Positions 35,981 through 44,966 of a DNA stretch of 64,000 bases are shown here, one piece after another. Made by a program: the position numbers and the translations under genes. Position 1 is the stretch's first letter, and each line of letters starts with the position of its first letter. The notes beneath the pieces are model-generated. The model was not told the origin of the DNA and searched no databases. It was given only the letters and a program-made list of their open reading frames with translations. The DNA comes from an uncultured Bacilli bacterium (lineage in GTDB: Bacteria > Bacillota_I > Bacilli_A > RFN20 > CAG-826), in contig CAKVCX010000002.1 of assembly GCA_934725985.1 (NCBI GenBank), positions 496,001 to 560,000 on the forward strand, read 5' to 3'.

Positions 35981-36991
35981 TTAAAAGCCTAGCTCCCCTT
36001 CTTTGATCTTTAAAAATTCTTCGTGTCCCTGAAATATTCTAACCTTTAAAGAAAACGATTTGGTTTCATTGGGCTTTATAAATTTTAGCGACTTATTCTT
36101 TCTAGCTTCACTCCTGCCATCTGGATATGCATTCCCTGGCTCAAGCCCGAGAACATAATCGCGATATCCCATCATCTTCCATTCAACGAAACTATCTAGG
36201 TTCTTTTTATCATAAGAAATAAGCAACCCTATGTTTAGCTTAGGATTAAAAACAAGAGCAAAAGGATTATCTTTCATCAGGAAGTAATAGCACATCTCTT
36301 GAAAGTTTTTCATGGGCTTTGACATTTTATCAAAACTAGAAATACTTAGTTTAGAATGCTCGTTCCTAGGCTTTATGGACTCATAATTTATATAAAGTAA
36401 AGCGTTTTCGTCAAGTAAAGGATAGCCAATGTTCATATGGTAAAGAACCATTAAAGGCGTTATTTGGTCACCGTTATTGCTAACTAAATCATTAAGATAG
36501 AAAACATTGTCGGAGTTTGAGATGGATATGCTTCTATTTAAAACTAGTTTATGCGAAAAAATATTTTCATCCCTTGTTATTGTTTTAACTAATATTCCTT
36601 TATCGTTATATTCATAACTAGAGGAGGAAACCGGCGTGTTGCCAATTGTTCCATGCAAGCCAAGTTCTTCATTATTATCTATACAAGGTGAACCAAAATA
36701 GGTTAAACCACAGGTAGTTAAAAACCCGGCATTGAATGATTTTAAAAATTCATCTTTGTTTTTGTTGAAATAAAAAGGAGATACGTTGCCACAGCAAGAA
36801 GAGAAACTTAAATTTACCCCCTTATAGGACAAAGAAGATATATCCGCGTTCCTATCTAGACTTATATCCATTTCTAGACCAAGCCCATTTTTGACATGAA
36901 AAAATTCCATGCCTTTAGCCTTTCCTTCTAAAAGACTATATTTTCTAACTCCATATATAGAAGAAATGTCTCCAATGTAACTAAAATCCAT
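35981..36991 (-). CDS. Aldose 1-epimerase-like protein (DUF4432)
   Basis: 336 residues, cytoplasmic. The galactose-mutarotase-like beta-sandwich is suggested by LEMDISLDRNADISSLSYKG, GLHGTIGNTPVSS (His of the active-site region near residue 115), LYHMNIGYPLL (His near 185) and GLEPGNAYPDGR (Glu near 290). These are the positions conserved in the DUF4432 branch of aldose epimerases. It probably interconverts sugar anomers released inside the cell. RBS AAGGATAA is good. It sits apart from the main glycan locus, next to a small membrane protein gene (2-base gap). Confidence 0.85.
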   Translation of the reverse strand: MDFSYIGDISSIYGVRKYSLLEGKAKGMEFFHVKNGLGLEMDISLDRNADISSLSYKGVNLSFSSCCGNVSPFYFNKNKDEFLKSFNAGFLTTCGLTYFGSPCIDNNEELGLHGTIGNTPVSSSSYEYNDKGILVKTITRDENIFSHKLVLNRSISISNSDNVFYLNDLVSNNGDQITPLMVLYHMNIGYPLLDENALLYINYESIKPRNEHSKLSISSFDKMSKPMKNFQEMCYYFLMKDNPFALVFNPKLNIGLLISYDKKNLDSFVEWKMMGYRDYVLGLEPGNAYPDGRSEARKNKSLKFIKPNETKSFSLKVRIFQGHEEFLKIKEGELGF

Positions 36992-36993
36992 AT

Positions 36994-37536
36994 CTATTTA
37001 TCCTTATTCTTTTCACTAGTATGCCTTATTCTTTCCTCTTTGACTTCCTTTTCTATGCCAAATAAAGTCTCTTTTTGACTCATGCTTAACTCTTTTAAAG
37101 GAATAATATATTCTTCCCCTTTAATACTTTTCATAATGGCAATATTCTTTTTAATAACGATAGTATTTATTTCTCCTATTTCTAGAAAAGGGGTATTTTT
37201 CTTTATGGCAGATATTCTATACATCCACTTATTCGAAGTCATATCTTGATATAGCAAAATGGAGATATCTCCTTTTAAGTCCTTATTCATATGCTTAAAG
37301 ATGATAGAAAATGGAGAAATTAGAATTAAAAAAAGGCCTAAACAAATAAGCAAAAAGCCATAAAAGCGATCAAGTCTAGTGATGATTCTATTTATTTCGA
37401 CAAAATATAAATAAAAGCCAACAAAGACAAAAATAAATCCAAGAAAGAGAAATAAAAAAAGAGTAGAAAACTTAACGCTTAATTTATCCTTTATCTTTCC
37501 CTTATAGTTAGAATTGAAAACAATGCTTAGTTCCAT
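36994..37536 (-). CDS. Small two-helix membrane protein, unknown function
   Basis: 180 residues with two adjacent transmembrane segments (about 24-48 and 60-85), then a soluble beta-rich domain of about 70 residues resembling bacterial PH-like/YcxB-type domains (EEYIIPLKELSMSQKETLF). The C-terminus is very basic and acidic (EKEVKEERIRHTSEKNKDK). The ATG overlaps the methyltransferase stop by 10 bases, so translation is coupled. The PH-like suggestion is weak. Confidence 0.7.
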   Translation of the reverse strand: MELSIVFNSNYKGKIKDKLSVKFSTLFLFLFLGFIFVFVGFYLYFVEINRIITRLDRFYGFLLICLGLFLILISPFSIIFKHMNKDLKGDISILLYQDMTSNKWMYRISAIKKNTPFLEIGEINTIVIKKNIAIMKSIKGEEYIIPLKELSMSQKETLFGIEKEVKEERIRHTSEKNKDK

Positions 37537-38048
37537 ATATTTATTTTGTTACTTGATTCGAATTTTAACAAAGCAATTTTATTGTTAATCCCTCCTCCAT
37601 AACCTACCATTTTACCGTTTTGCCCAATTACTCTATGGCAAGGGATAAAAATGCAAATTGGATTAAAGCCAACTGCCCCGCCGATGGCCTGGGAAGACAT
37701 TTTTTCTTTTCCCAATTTTATTTTAACTTTTGTTGCCATTTCTTTATAAGTAATTACTTTTCCAAAAGGTATCTTGCCTACTTCTTGCAAAACAATCTCC
37801 CTAAATAGGGTTAGGTTAGAGATTTTATATTCAAAATTAAAGCCAGGATTCTTTCTAGAAAAATAGCAATCGAGCCATTTTTTAACTTTTAGCAAAATAG
37901 GATTTTCCTTAGCAACAAACTCGTCTAAATTCCTTTCGTCCTCTTTTGAACCCTTAAACCAAATTCCTGTGACAAATTCATTTTCGCTAGATATATATAA
38001 ATCATCGAATCCAAATGGGGTCTTGTATTCAAGAATGCATTTTTCCAT
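37527..38048 (-). CDS. ogt: Methylated-DNA--protein-cysteine methyltransferase
   Basis: 173 residues. It transfers alkyl groups from O6-alkylguanine (and O4-alkylthymine) in DNA to its own cysteine. The active-site motif IPCHRVIG is near residue 138, preceded by the helix-turn-helix segment PFGKVITYKEMATK and followed by GYGGG. The ATG at 38048 is chosen; a TTG lies 6 bases upstream. There is almost no leader: a TATTAT box lies about 10 bases before the ATG, so the mRNA may be leaderless. Divergent from jetA across a 250-base gap that contains small inverted repeats but no gene I can support. Confidence 0.93.
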   Translation of the reverse strand: MEKCILEYKTPFGFDDLYISSENEFVTGIWFKGSKEDERNLDEFVAKENPILLKVKKWLDCYFSRKNPGFNFEYKISNLTLFREIVLQEVGKIPFGKVITYKEMATKVKIKLGKEKMSSQAIGGAVGFNPICIFIPCHRVIGQNGKMVGYGGGINNKIALLKFESSNKINIWN

Positions 38049-38298
38049 AAACAATATAATATCAGTTTTTGCATTTGCTAAGGCTAGGATAATTCAGTTA
38101 ATAAATCTTAGTAAAAATTTTGTTGAAAACGATAGAAATAGACATGTATTCTTTGTTAGAATAAATAAGCTTAATACTTATTGTTTTAAGAATTAGAAAA
38201 AAAGGCAAATACCATGATGAGTTTAATAAGAACTCTTAACATAAAAACAACAAGGTAAATGCTTTCTTTACGTTCATTTTAAATAGGAGGGAGACAAT

Positions 38299-39699
38299 TT
38301 GGATAATTTATTTGATGTTGTTAATAACCAGATGTTTTCCGTTTTTGCACGGGCAGACAAAAGGACAAATTACGAGCTTCTTTATTTCATATATACCGTT
38401 TTCATGACGAAACGTAATGCTCAAAGCATCGCCAAAGAAGACTTAACCGATGACTTGGAAGCCTATATCGATACCCATTTGTTTGAGGATTTCGACGAAG
38501 ATGAGGACTTTGACAAGCAAAACAAAGACCATCGTTATATGGCTACGACCAAAATTGCCAAATTCAAAAGAACGGGTTGGCTAGAAGAAGATACAACGGA
38601 AGGCTTTACCACCACTTTATCTTTGACTAGCGATGCCATTTCTTTAATGGAGACATTCAATAACATAGTAGAAAGAGAAAAGAAGCCTCTAGAATTCACT
38701 GGCTATTTCTACTTGATTGAAAAAGCGTTGGAGAATTTTGATTTCCATCAATCAAAAGGAATAATCGAACAAGTTTATAGCCAAACATTGTCTTTATTCC
38801 ATGGCTTGCAAGGGTTGCCACCTAAAATAAAACGTTTTACCGAAAAATTAATAAACGATGAAACCCTTTCCCCAAAACAAGTTTTGGATATTTTAGTCGA
38901 CAAATATCGTAACCAAGTCTTGCTTAAGGTTTTTTATAATTTAAAAACAAGGGACAATCCCAGCAAATATACTGCCAAAATATTAGATTATCTTAACGAT
39001 TTAAGATATAACCACATCGAAGAAATAACAAGAAACGTTTTAGAGGTCAGTTGGATTATTAATCCTACAAGTGAGGAAATAAACCAAACTAGAGACAAAT
39101 ATGCCGAAGAATTAGAAGAATGTATCAAACGGTTCGAATCGGTTGATTCTCTAGTTGCCTTAATAGATGAGAAGAATACAAAGTTCCATACTTCGGCCCA
39201 AGCTAAATTCGAATTCTTAATGAATAATAGAAAAGATGTAACGGGCTTATTAAAAGAAGCTTTGAAAAGCATAAAAGAAAGCGATGATGAAATCGAATAT
39301 GATGAGTTGCTTCCTCTATATACTTCAAGACAAGTCGACATGGATTCCCTTTATGAAAGAGTAAGCAGCAAAGAAAAAATGGACTCTTGCATTCAAGAAG
39401 AACCACCTATCCAAAAAGAGGACTTTGATCAAGCTATGGCTAGCCTATTCTCTAAAGACAATTTCTCTAGGGAAAGAGTTAACGAATTTGTCATTGAAGA
39501 ATTGCATGGCAAAAAGAGCAAGAATTCAAAGAACATCGAAATAGATTCGTGGGACAAATTGATCTTATTGATGATGTCAGAAGCCTATAGCTCTTATGAA
39601 ACTATGTCTTACCAGATAGACTTCCATGACGATTATTACGAAACATTTGGATATAAAACAAAATCCTTTGATATAAAACAGAAAGAGGAAAAACAATGA
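38299..39699 (+). CDS. jetA: JetA-like (MksF/kleisin-type) subunit of a Wadjet/SMC complex
   Basis: 466 residues. It is the kleisin-like component expected to bridge the SMC heads of JetC. The N-terminal winged-helix-like region (about 1-120), long middle helices (ITRNVLEVSWIINPTSEEINQTRDKYAEEL) and the C-terminal region (VNEFVIEELHGKKSKNSKNIEIDSWDKLILLM) resemble the DUF5716/JetA family. The start codon is TTG at 38299 with AGGAGG 8 bases before it. The stop overlaps the jetB start (ATGA). Wadjet systems reduce plasmid transformation by recognising and cutting circular DNA; MksBEF homologues condense chromosomes. Which role applies here is open because JetD is missing. Confidence 0.82.
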   Translation: MDNLFDVVNNQMFSVFARADKRTNYELLYFIYTVFMTKRNAQSIAKEDLTDDLEAYIDTHLFEDFDEDEDFDKQNKDHRYMATTKIAKFKRTGWLEEDTTEGFTTTLSLTSDAISLMETFNNIVEREKKPLEFTGYFYLIEKALENFDFHQSKGIIEQVYSQTLSLFHGLQGLPPKIKRFTEKLINDETLSPKQVLDILVDKYRNQVLLKVFYNLKTRDNPSKYTAKILDYLNDLRYNHIEEITRNVLEVSWIINPTSEEINQTRDKYAEELEECIKRFESVDSLVALIDEKNTKFHTSAQAKFEFLMNNRKDVTGLLKEALKSIKESDDEIEYDELLPLYTSRQVDMDSLYERVSSKEKMDSCIQEEPPIQKEDFDQAMASLFSKDNFSRERVNEFVIEELHGKKSKNSKNIEIDSWDKLILLMMSEAYSSYETMSYQIDFHDDYYETFGYKTKSFDIKQKEEKQ

Positions 39700-40352
39700 T
39701 CGATAGAAACAATGAATTAGATGGCTTCTCTTCGGAATATTATGCTTTTACCGAAGGAAACAAAAACAGCTTTTCAAAGGCCATAAATAGACTTTTAGGT
39801 GAGACCTTCTTAGTAAAAGATAAGGAAGAAGATTATGATGACTACTTCTTTTTGGCCGAATACCAAACCATGGTAAGCCACTTTTTGGCCTTAATAGATT
39901 ATGAATTTGTTTTAGACTATACAAATGGTTTGGCCTATATAAAGACAATGGAAAACCGTAACCGTGTGCGTTTAAACAAATTGGATACTGCCGTTTTATT
40001 TGTTTTGCGCCTATTGGAAATAGAGGCAAAAAAGCAAGTTACTAGCGATGATAAAGTAATAATTACCCTAGAACAAGTAGTCGAGCAATTAAAAGTGGCC
40101 GGGCTATTAGATTATGCCAAGCGCCCATCTTTCTATTTGCCAACATTAAGGAAACTAAAGACGCATAAATTGATTGATTTTAGGGGAAACGTGCTTTCTA
40201 GTTCAACCCAAATTCAAATATTGCCAAGCATCCATGTCCTTATTCCATCGAGCGGCTTAGAAGAACTAGTTGAAAAAATAGCATCATTAAATACAAAAGT
40301 AGATACAAATAACGGAGGCAACTTAGATGAAGAAAAGTCTAACGAAGATTAA
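39696..40352 (+). CDS. jetB: JetB-like (MksE, DUF4194) subunit
   Basis: 218 residues. Winged-helix KITE-type subunit that binds the kleisin-like JetA. Features are the N-terminal AINRLLGETFLVKDKEEDYDDYFFLAEYQTMVSHFLAL and the conserved MENRNRVRLNKLDTAVLFVLRLLEIEAKK (residues 88-117), typical of DUF4194. The ATG overlaps the jetA stop by four bases and the gene's last 26 bases overlap jetC, so all three are translationally coupled, consistent with a stoichiometric complex. Confidence 0.88.
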   Translation: MIDRNNELDGFSSEYYAFTEGNKNSFSKAINRLLGETFLVKDKEEDYDDYFFLAEYQTMVSHFLALIDYEFVLDYTNGLAYIKTMENRNRVRLNKLDTAVLFVLRLLEIEAKKQVTSDDKVIITLEQVVEQLKVAGLLDYAKRPSFYLPTLRKLKTHKLIDFRGNVLSSSTQIQILPSIHVLIPSSGLEELVEKIASLNTKVDTNNGGNLDEEKSNED

Positions 40353-43300
40353 GTTAATCAATTGGCATGGTTTTTATAACCAAACCATAGATATAAAAGG
40401 TTCAACCTTAATTTTTGGTGAGAACGGCTCAGGAAAATCTACTCTTCTTGACTCCATGATGTTTTTATTAACCGGAGGAGAAGAAAAATATTTCAATAGT
40501 GCCGCTAATGAAAAAGCCACACGTACAGTTGAAACGTATATGAGGGCTAAAATCGGCATTGAAGGGAAAGAAAATTTAAGAAGCCAGCCAAATGTCATTT
40601 CTCATATTTGTACCGAATGGTATGACGAATATAGTAAAAACTATTTCCTTATTGGTGTAGTTTTAGAAATCCAAGAAGAAAAAGGAAAAGTAGATCGCTC
40701 CTTTTACTACATGGAAAATGAGCAAATCAGCGATGAACTTTTTACTACCAAAACCGAAAAAGGATTACAAACCCTTGGCTTCCGCTTAATGAAAGAAAAG
40801 CACGGTGACAAGCTTCATGAGATGGAAGGCAGAAGAGATGACATCAGAATGAAGATGTATAGTTTGCTTTCTGTTGAAAGAAAACGTTATTACGAGCTTC
40901 TTCCAAAAGCCATTGCCTTCCGTCCGATCAAAGACGTCAACCAATTTGTTTATCAATTCCTAATGCCTGATAAACCAGTTGATTTGACAAACATGAAAAA
41001 GAACATCCTTGTCTATAACGAGCTTCAAAAAAGAGTCGAGGAAGATATAGAAAAGGAAGCCGCCTTAAAAGATATTACGAAATTAGGCGATATTTATTAT
41101 CAATTAGAAGATGAAAACGAATTGCTAAAAGCCTATCAATTAAAGCACGAAATGGATGGGGTTAGCGACGAAGTCAATAAAATAAAATCATCCATAGAAA
41201 AGAATAAAAAACTTATCCTCGAATGCGAAGAAGAAGCGATTGATTTGGCCAATCAAGCTAGAAAAGTCGACCAAAGCCTTTCCATTTTATCTAGCGAAGG
41301 GCCTATGGGCGAATATAAAAAGATTGGCGAAACAATAAAGGAAAACATTTCACTTGAAAACGAATTCCTAGCCAAAGGAAAAAGATGGAATCAGATTCTC
41401 CAAAGCGAAGTCTTGATTGCCAATAGCCTAAACATAAAGACAAAAATCGGAAAATATGCCTCCACTACCGATTTAGATGGCTTCCTTGACGAAGGAAAAA
41501 AGTATTATGATGCCATTCTCTCTTCAAGAAACGAATTAAGCGAAAAGATAGTCCAAAATGACATTAAGCTAAACCAAATAGTCAGTGAAGAAAGAGAATT
41601 GATAAATAAAAAGAATCGCCTAAGCAAAGGCGTTTCTAGTTACGATCCAAACGTGACCAATTTAATCGAAGTTATCGAAACCGGACTACAAAAACTTTAT
41701 AACAAAAACATAAGAGCCATTCCATTTTGTGAACTGCTTGAGATGGAAAATGGCGAAGAAAGTTGGAGAAATGCCGTCGAAGGCTATCTAAATACAAGAA
41801 GATTCGACTTATTTGTTCCAGAAGAATATTTTGATGATGCCTTGCGCCTATATGAAGCCAATAAAAATAGGCTCCAAATATATGGGGTTGGCTTAGTCAA
41901 TACCGAAAAGCTAAAAGACATTGAACCAAACGAAAACTCTCTTGCTTTAAAAGTAAAAGCCTTAAATGAAGACGCAAGAAAATATGCAACCTACATAATG
42001 GGCAACATCATTTGCGTCGATAGCGAAAACGAACTTAAAAACTATGAAGCCTCCATTACTAGAACAGTCATGGTCTATAAAAGCAAAGCCGCTAGACAAA
42101 CAAAGCAAAAAGTATATGAAACCCCATATATTGGTTGCAACGCTAGCCACATGCAACTTGAATCCGTCAATTTGGAGATTTTAAAGAAAGAAGAAGAATA
42201 TAGAAATTTACTAGATGAAAAATCTAGGTTAGACTCCTTAAGGAAAAATGGCTGCGATAGATCCCAAATCCAACTTCTTTTAAACGAGCAAAACTGGTGG
42301 AAAAAATATAATGACACCCACAACTATGTCGAATCCTTAAGGGCCAAACAAAAAGAAATCGAATTGAATCTAGGTTCTTTAAGCGATAGGCCAAAAGAAT
42401 TGGAAAAAGAAAAAGAAGCCATCCTTAAAAAACGCGATGAATCCTTAGCTAAAAAATCTAGGTTAGAGGCCACAAACGAATATTTGACCAAATCAATTGA
42501 TGAAATGGAAAATAGGTCAAAAGATGCAACCGATGAATTTGAGCAATTCGTTACCTCGCCTTCTTTAAAAGATAGGTTTGACGAATTCGAAAAGAATAAC
42601 AAGTTAAGCCTTTCTGAAATCAAAGCTAGGGCAAAGCAAAATAGCGATGAAATCCAATCCAAGCGTTCTCGTTTGATTAGCTTAATGCAAAATTACATCA
42701 CTACATTCGACTTCGATGCCATTGCCTCGATTGATTCTTTGCAAGAATTCTACAAGGAATCCAACATCTTGCTAAGCCGCGCCTTAATCGAAGATAAAGG
42801 CAAGCTAGAAAGAGCCAAAGAAGAAGCAACCAATACTTTTGCCAATAACTATCTAGATGCAATAAGGGCGAATATTGAAAACGAAGAAGAACATATCCGT
42901 CAATTGAATAAGCTTCTTGCCACTAAACCCTTTGGGACTGATAAGGATACATATAGATTTATCGTAACAAAGAGCAAAGACAAACTGTTTGGTGATTATT
43001 ACGATATTTTCAAAAGCAGCGAAATGTTCACCCAAAATGACTTGTTTAACGAAAACCTTTCCGATCGTAACCAAGCCATGATGAATGACTTGTTTAAGAA
43101 GCTTACTTCCGATAAAACAGACGAAAAAAGTTTGCAAGAAATATCTAAATTCTGTGATTATCGCCGTTTCATGAATTATGATATTGAAATAACTAATAAA
43201 AACGGACGTTCTTTATTCTCTAAAATAAGCCATGAAAAGTCTGGCGGAGAAACCCAAACCCCATTCTATGTCATCATAGCCGCATCATTTGACCAAATCA

Positions 43301-43650
43301 TCCGTTCTTCTCCCGATAGAAGAAGCCACGGTTGTGTCATTATGTTAGATGAAGCCTTCAATAACATGGATGCTGGACATATAGAGGGAATAATGAAGTA
43401 CTTTAAGCAATTGGGGATTCAACCAATAATTGCTACCCCTACAGAAAGAGGTAAGATTATTGCAAAGTATGTTGAAACCAATATACTAACCATTAAAGTC
43501 AATAATGTCATCGAAGCCCGTCCTTTCATTTCTTTAATAAAAGAAGAACCCGAGGAAGAAGATGAAGATGAACCGGTTCAACTTGAGTTAGAATTAGATT
43601 CTTCTAAAGAGATTAAAGAAGACGAAACAAAAGATAATTTCGAAGAGTAA
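40327..43650 (+). CDS. jetC: JetC-like SMC-type ATPase
   Basis: 1107 residues. The SMC motor of the complex: Walker A GENGSGKST (31-39), long coiled coils (about 260-440 and 690-910) around a hinge-like middle (about 470-640), signature SHEKSGGETQTPFYVII (near 970) and Walker B GCVIMLDEAFNNMD (near 1002). The Phe-rich D-loop and QLGIQPIIATPTERGK follow. The last 40 residues are very acidic, as in many MksB/JetC proteins. RBS GGAGG is 8 bases upstream inside jetB. A strong terminator lies 17 bases after the stop, so the operon ends with jetC and has no room for jetD. Confidence 0.92.
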   Translation: MKKSLTKIKLINWHGFYNQTIDIKGSTLIFGENGSGKSTLLDSMMFLLTGGEEKYFNSAANEKATRTVETYMRAKIGIEGKENLRSQPNVISHICTEWYDEYSKNYFLIGVVLEIQEEKGKVDRSFYYMENEQISDELFTTKTEKGLQTLGFRLMKEKHGDKLHEMEGRRDDIRMKMYSLLSVERKRYYELLPKAIAFRPIKDVNQFVYQFLMPDKPVDLTNMKKNILVYNELQKRVEEDIEKEAALKDITKLGDIYYQLEDENELLKAYQLKHEMDGVSDEVNKIKSSIEKNKKLILECEEEAIDLANQARKVDQSLSILSSEGPMGEYKKIGETIKENISLENEFLAKGKRWNQILQSEVLIANSLNIKTKIGKYASTTDLDGFLDEGKKYYDAILSSRNELSEKIVQNDIKLNQIVSEERELINKKNRLSKGVSSYDPNVTNLIEVIETGLQKLYNKNIRAIPFCELLEMENGEESWRNAVEGYLNTRRFDLFVPEEYFDDALRLYEANKNRLQIYGVGLVNTEKLKDIEPNENSLALKVKALNEDARKYATYIMGNIICVDSENELKNYEASITRTVMVYKSKAARQTKQKVYETPYIGCNASHMQLESVNLEILKKEEEYRNLLDEKSRLDSLRKNGCDRSQIQLLLNEQNWWKKYNDTHNYVESLRAKQKEIELNLGSLSDRPKELEKEKEAILKKRDESLAKKSRLEATNEYLTKSIDEMENRSKDATDEFEQFVTSPSLKDRFDEFEKNNKLSLSEIKARAKQNSDEIQSKRSRLISLMQNYITTFDFDAIASIDSLQEFYKESNILLSRALIEDKGKLERAKEEATNTFANNYLDAIRANIENEEEHIRQLNKLLATKPFGTDKDTYRFIVTKSKDKLFGDYYDIFKSSEMFTQNDLFNENLSDRNQAMMNDLFKKLTSDKTDEKSLQEISKFCDYRRFMNYDIEITNKNGRSLFSKISHEKSGGETQTPFYVIIAASFDQIIRSSPDRRSHGCVIMLDEAFNNMDAGHIEGIMKYFKQLGIQPIIATPTERGKIIAKYVETNILTIKVNNVIEARPFISLIKEEPEEEDEDEPVQLELELDSSKEIKEDETKDNFEE

Positions 43651-43666
43651 ATATAGTTAATTAAAT

Positions 43667-43707
43667 AGAGATGGCAAAGCCAAAGGCAAGAAGCCATCTC
43701 TTTTTTT
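43667..43707. terminator. Strong terminator after jetC, probably bidirectional
   Basis: Stem AGAGATGGC / GCCATCTCT with a 17-base loop, followed by TTTTTT on the plus strand. The opposite side has a shorter T-run (ATTTAATT) and may also serve the convergent gene at 43754-44266. Confidence 0.88.
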
Positions 43708-43753
43708 AGTCAAAAATTACTTTAATATTCACTAATTGTTATGGAAATATAGA

Positions 43754-44266
43754 TTAAATTACTTCTTTTTTATTCCTTTTAATTCGAGGAACATAAATCA
43801 AAACAATAGAAAGAATATAAATGGTTAAATAAAACAAGAGAATAATTAAAACTATAACTAACATTGGAACGCTTGAAGATGCATCTACATTGCTAGATGC
43901 CATATCGATAATGGCACTCCAAACAAAATAAGAAGCAACCCCCATGCTTAATAGACTTGTTAAGCACATATTAAAAATCATAAAGATACTAGAAACTTTT
44001 CCAGTTGGAATTTTACGAAAACCCACTACTAAATTTATAACATCCAAAATAAGAATCAGGGCCAAAAAAGAGTCGATAATATAGCCAATAAGCATTACCT
44101 TTCCCAAGGTTTCTCCTCCTTGTTCACCCCCTTCAATACCTGCAATTGCACCGGCAAAAATACCGCCAACAACAAAGGCAATAAAAATAATACCCATTAA
44201 AATCAACAAAAGAATAATTCCGATGATATGACTAACTAGCAAAGGAATTCGAGCCTTTTCTTTCAT
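43754..44266 (-). CDS. Four-helix membrane protein, unknown function
   Basis: 170 residues with four hydrophobic segments (about 8-38, 55-85, 95-120, 133-158). Glycine-rich first helix (GIIFIAFVVGGIFAGAIAGIEGG). It resembles small DUF4064/DUF308-type membrane proteins of Bacillota, but no family can be assigned with certainty. It is convergent with jetC and its upstream side faces the mobile-element region. AAAGGAG precedes the ATG. Confidence 0.75.
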   Translation of the reverse strand: MKEKARIPLLVSHIIGIILLLILMGIIFIAFVVGGIFAGAIAGIEGGEQGGETLGKVMLIGYIIDSFLALILILDVINLVVGFRKIPTGKVSSIFMIFNMCLTSLLSMGVASYFVWSAIIDMASSNVDASSSVPMLVIVLIILLFYLTIYILSIVLIYVPRIKRNKKEVI

Positions 44267-44369
44267 ATATGTCTCCTTTAATAAGAATAATTTACCATAT
44301 AAAAAAAGTTTTTTGTTATTATCTACGTAACAAATGGAATCATAAAGGAAATTGCTTTTCTTTCATTTC

Positions 44370-44611
44370 AACTCAAAAGGATGTTTTCGTCTTCCTTAAT
44401 GATGAAAAATGTTTCAAGAAAGATAAGTAATAGAAGGCTAGTAGTCATAGTCGAAATCTACAAGCGTTTTCCTATAAGGGAAGTTCGACAGCTTAAAGTT
44501 CATCTCCGCTGCCCTTTCGTCCCTAAGCCGTATCTAGCATCGGTAAGCTCTCTTATTACCTGGTTGGCTGACTTTTCTTCCACGCCTTTCTCTTCCATGC
44601 ATCCAGAAAGG
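44370..44611 (-). pseudogene. IS21-family istB remnant
   Basis: Minus-strand translation in two frames gives EEKSANQVIRELTDARY then DERAAEMNFKLSNFPY and RKTLVDFDYDY-stop-PSITYLS, then FIIKEDENIL. This is the N-terminal region of the IS21 helper ATPase IstB (typically ..KFPYRKTLEDFDF.QPSI.., ..FIE..ENVLL.G). A CAG-to-TAG change replaces the conserved Gln after DYDY, and at least two frameshifts are present. It breaks off before the Walker A motif, so it cannot function. Confidence 0.72.
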
Positions 44612-44617
44612 TATTCA

Positions 44618-44792
44618 GAAGTGCTATCAATAAAGTAGACATGGATAGTGGCCCTTTGTTTGCGCTAGATTACCTAATACCTATCCAATACAAGAAGCGA
44701 TACTGGAGGCTAAAACTTCCAACCATTTTGCAGAATAAATAGAGAATGTGATCAAAAGGCGTTACATTTGTGTCCACTTTTTGGCTAGTGCA
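44618..44792. mobile_element. 175-bp internally deleted IS3-type element (MITE-like)
   Basis: The left end GAAGTGCTATCAATAAAGTA (from 44618) matches the left end of the full IS at 46588 (GAAGTGCTATTAATAAAGTA) with one difference. The right end GTGTCCACTTTTTGGCTAGT (from 44770) resembles that element's right end GTGTCTACTTTCTCTTGACT. Only about 130 bases lie between, with no orf. It therefore looks like a non-autonomous deletion derivative. No target duplication is visible. Confidence 0.6.
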
Positions 44793-44845
44793 AAAATATT
44801 GATGTTCTTATGACAATCCTTCTTATTGTAGTGGGCTACTATTAT

Positions 44846-44963
44846 GGAGGATTTTTTAATCTCGTGTAAATTTAGGGGGTTGCACGTCATGAAAAAGAGG
44901 GGTTTCACGCATGGAAACCCCACGTTGACCCACCAAAAAAGGGAGAGACATAAAAAATCCTCC
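44846..44963. repeat. Perfect 13-bp inverted repeat flanking a small structured segment
   Basis: GGAGGATTTTTTA (44846-44858) and its exact complement TAAAAAATCCTCC (44951-44963) enclose 92 bases. Inside is a second hairpin, GGGGTTTC / GAAACCCC. On the minus strand the right arm forms an RBS followed by an ATG and a 31-codon frame (MSLPFLVGQRGVSMRE...) ending before the left arm. It directly follows the recombinase remnant and may be its original element end. Confidence 0.55.
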
Positions 44964-44966
44964 AAT

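Noticed and set aside
38213..38254. 13-codon frame (MMSLIRTLNIKTTR) before jetA as a leader peptide
   Set aside because: Weak RBS and no adjoining attenuator hairpin; could be chance.
44381..44638. 85-codon plus-strand frame
   Set aside because: It is the antisense of the IS21 istB remnant and lacks an RBS and family resemblance.
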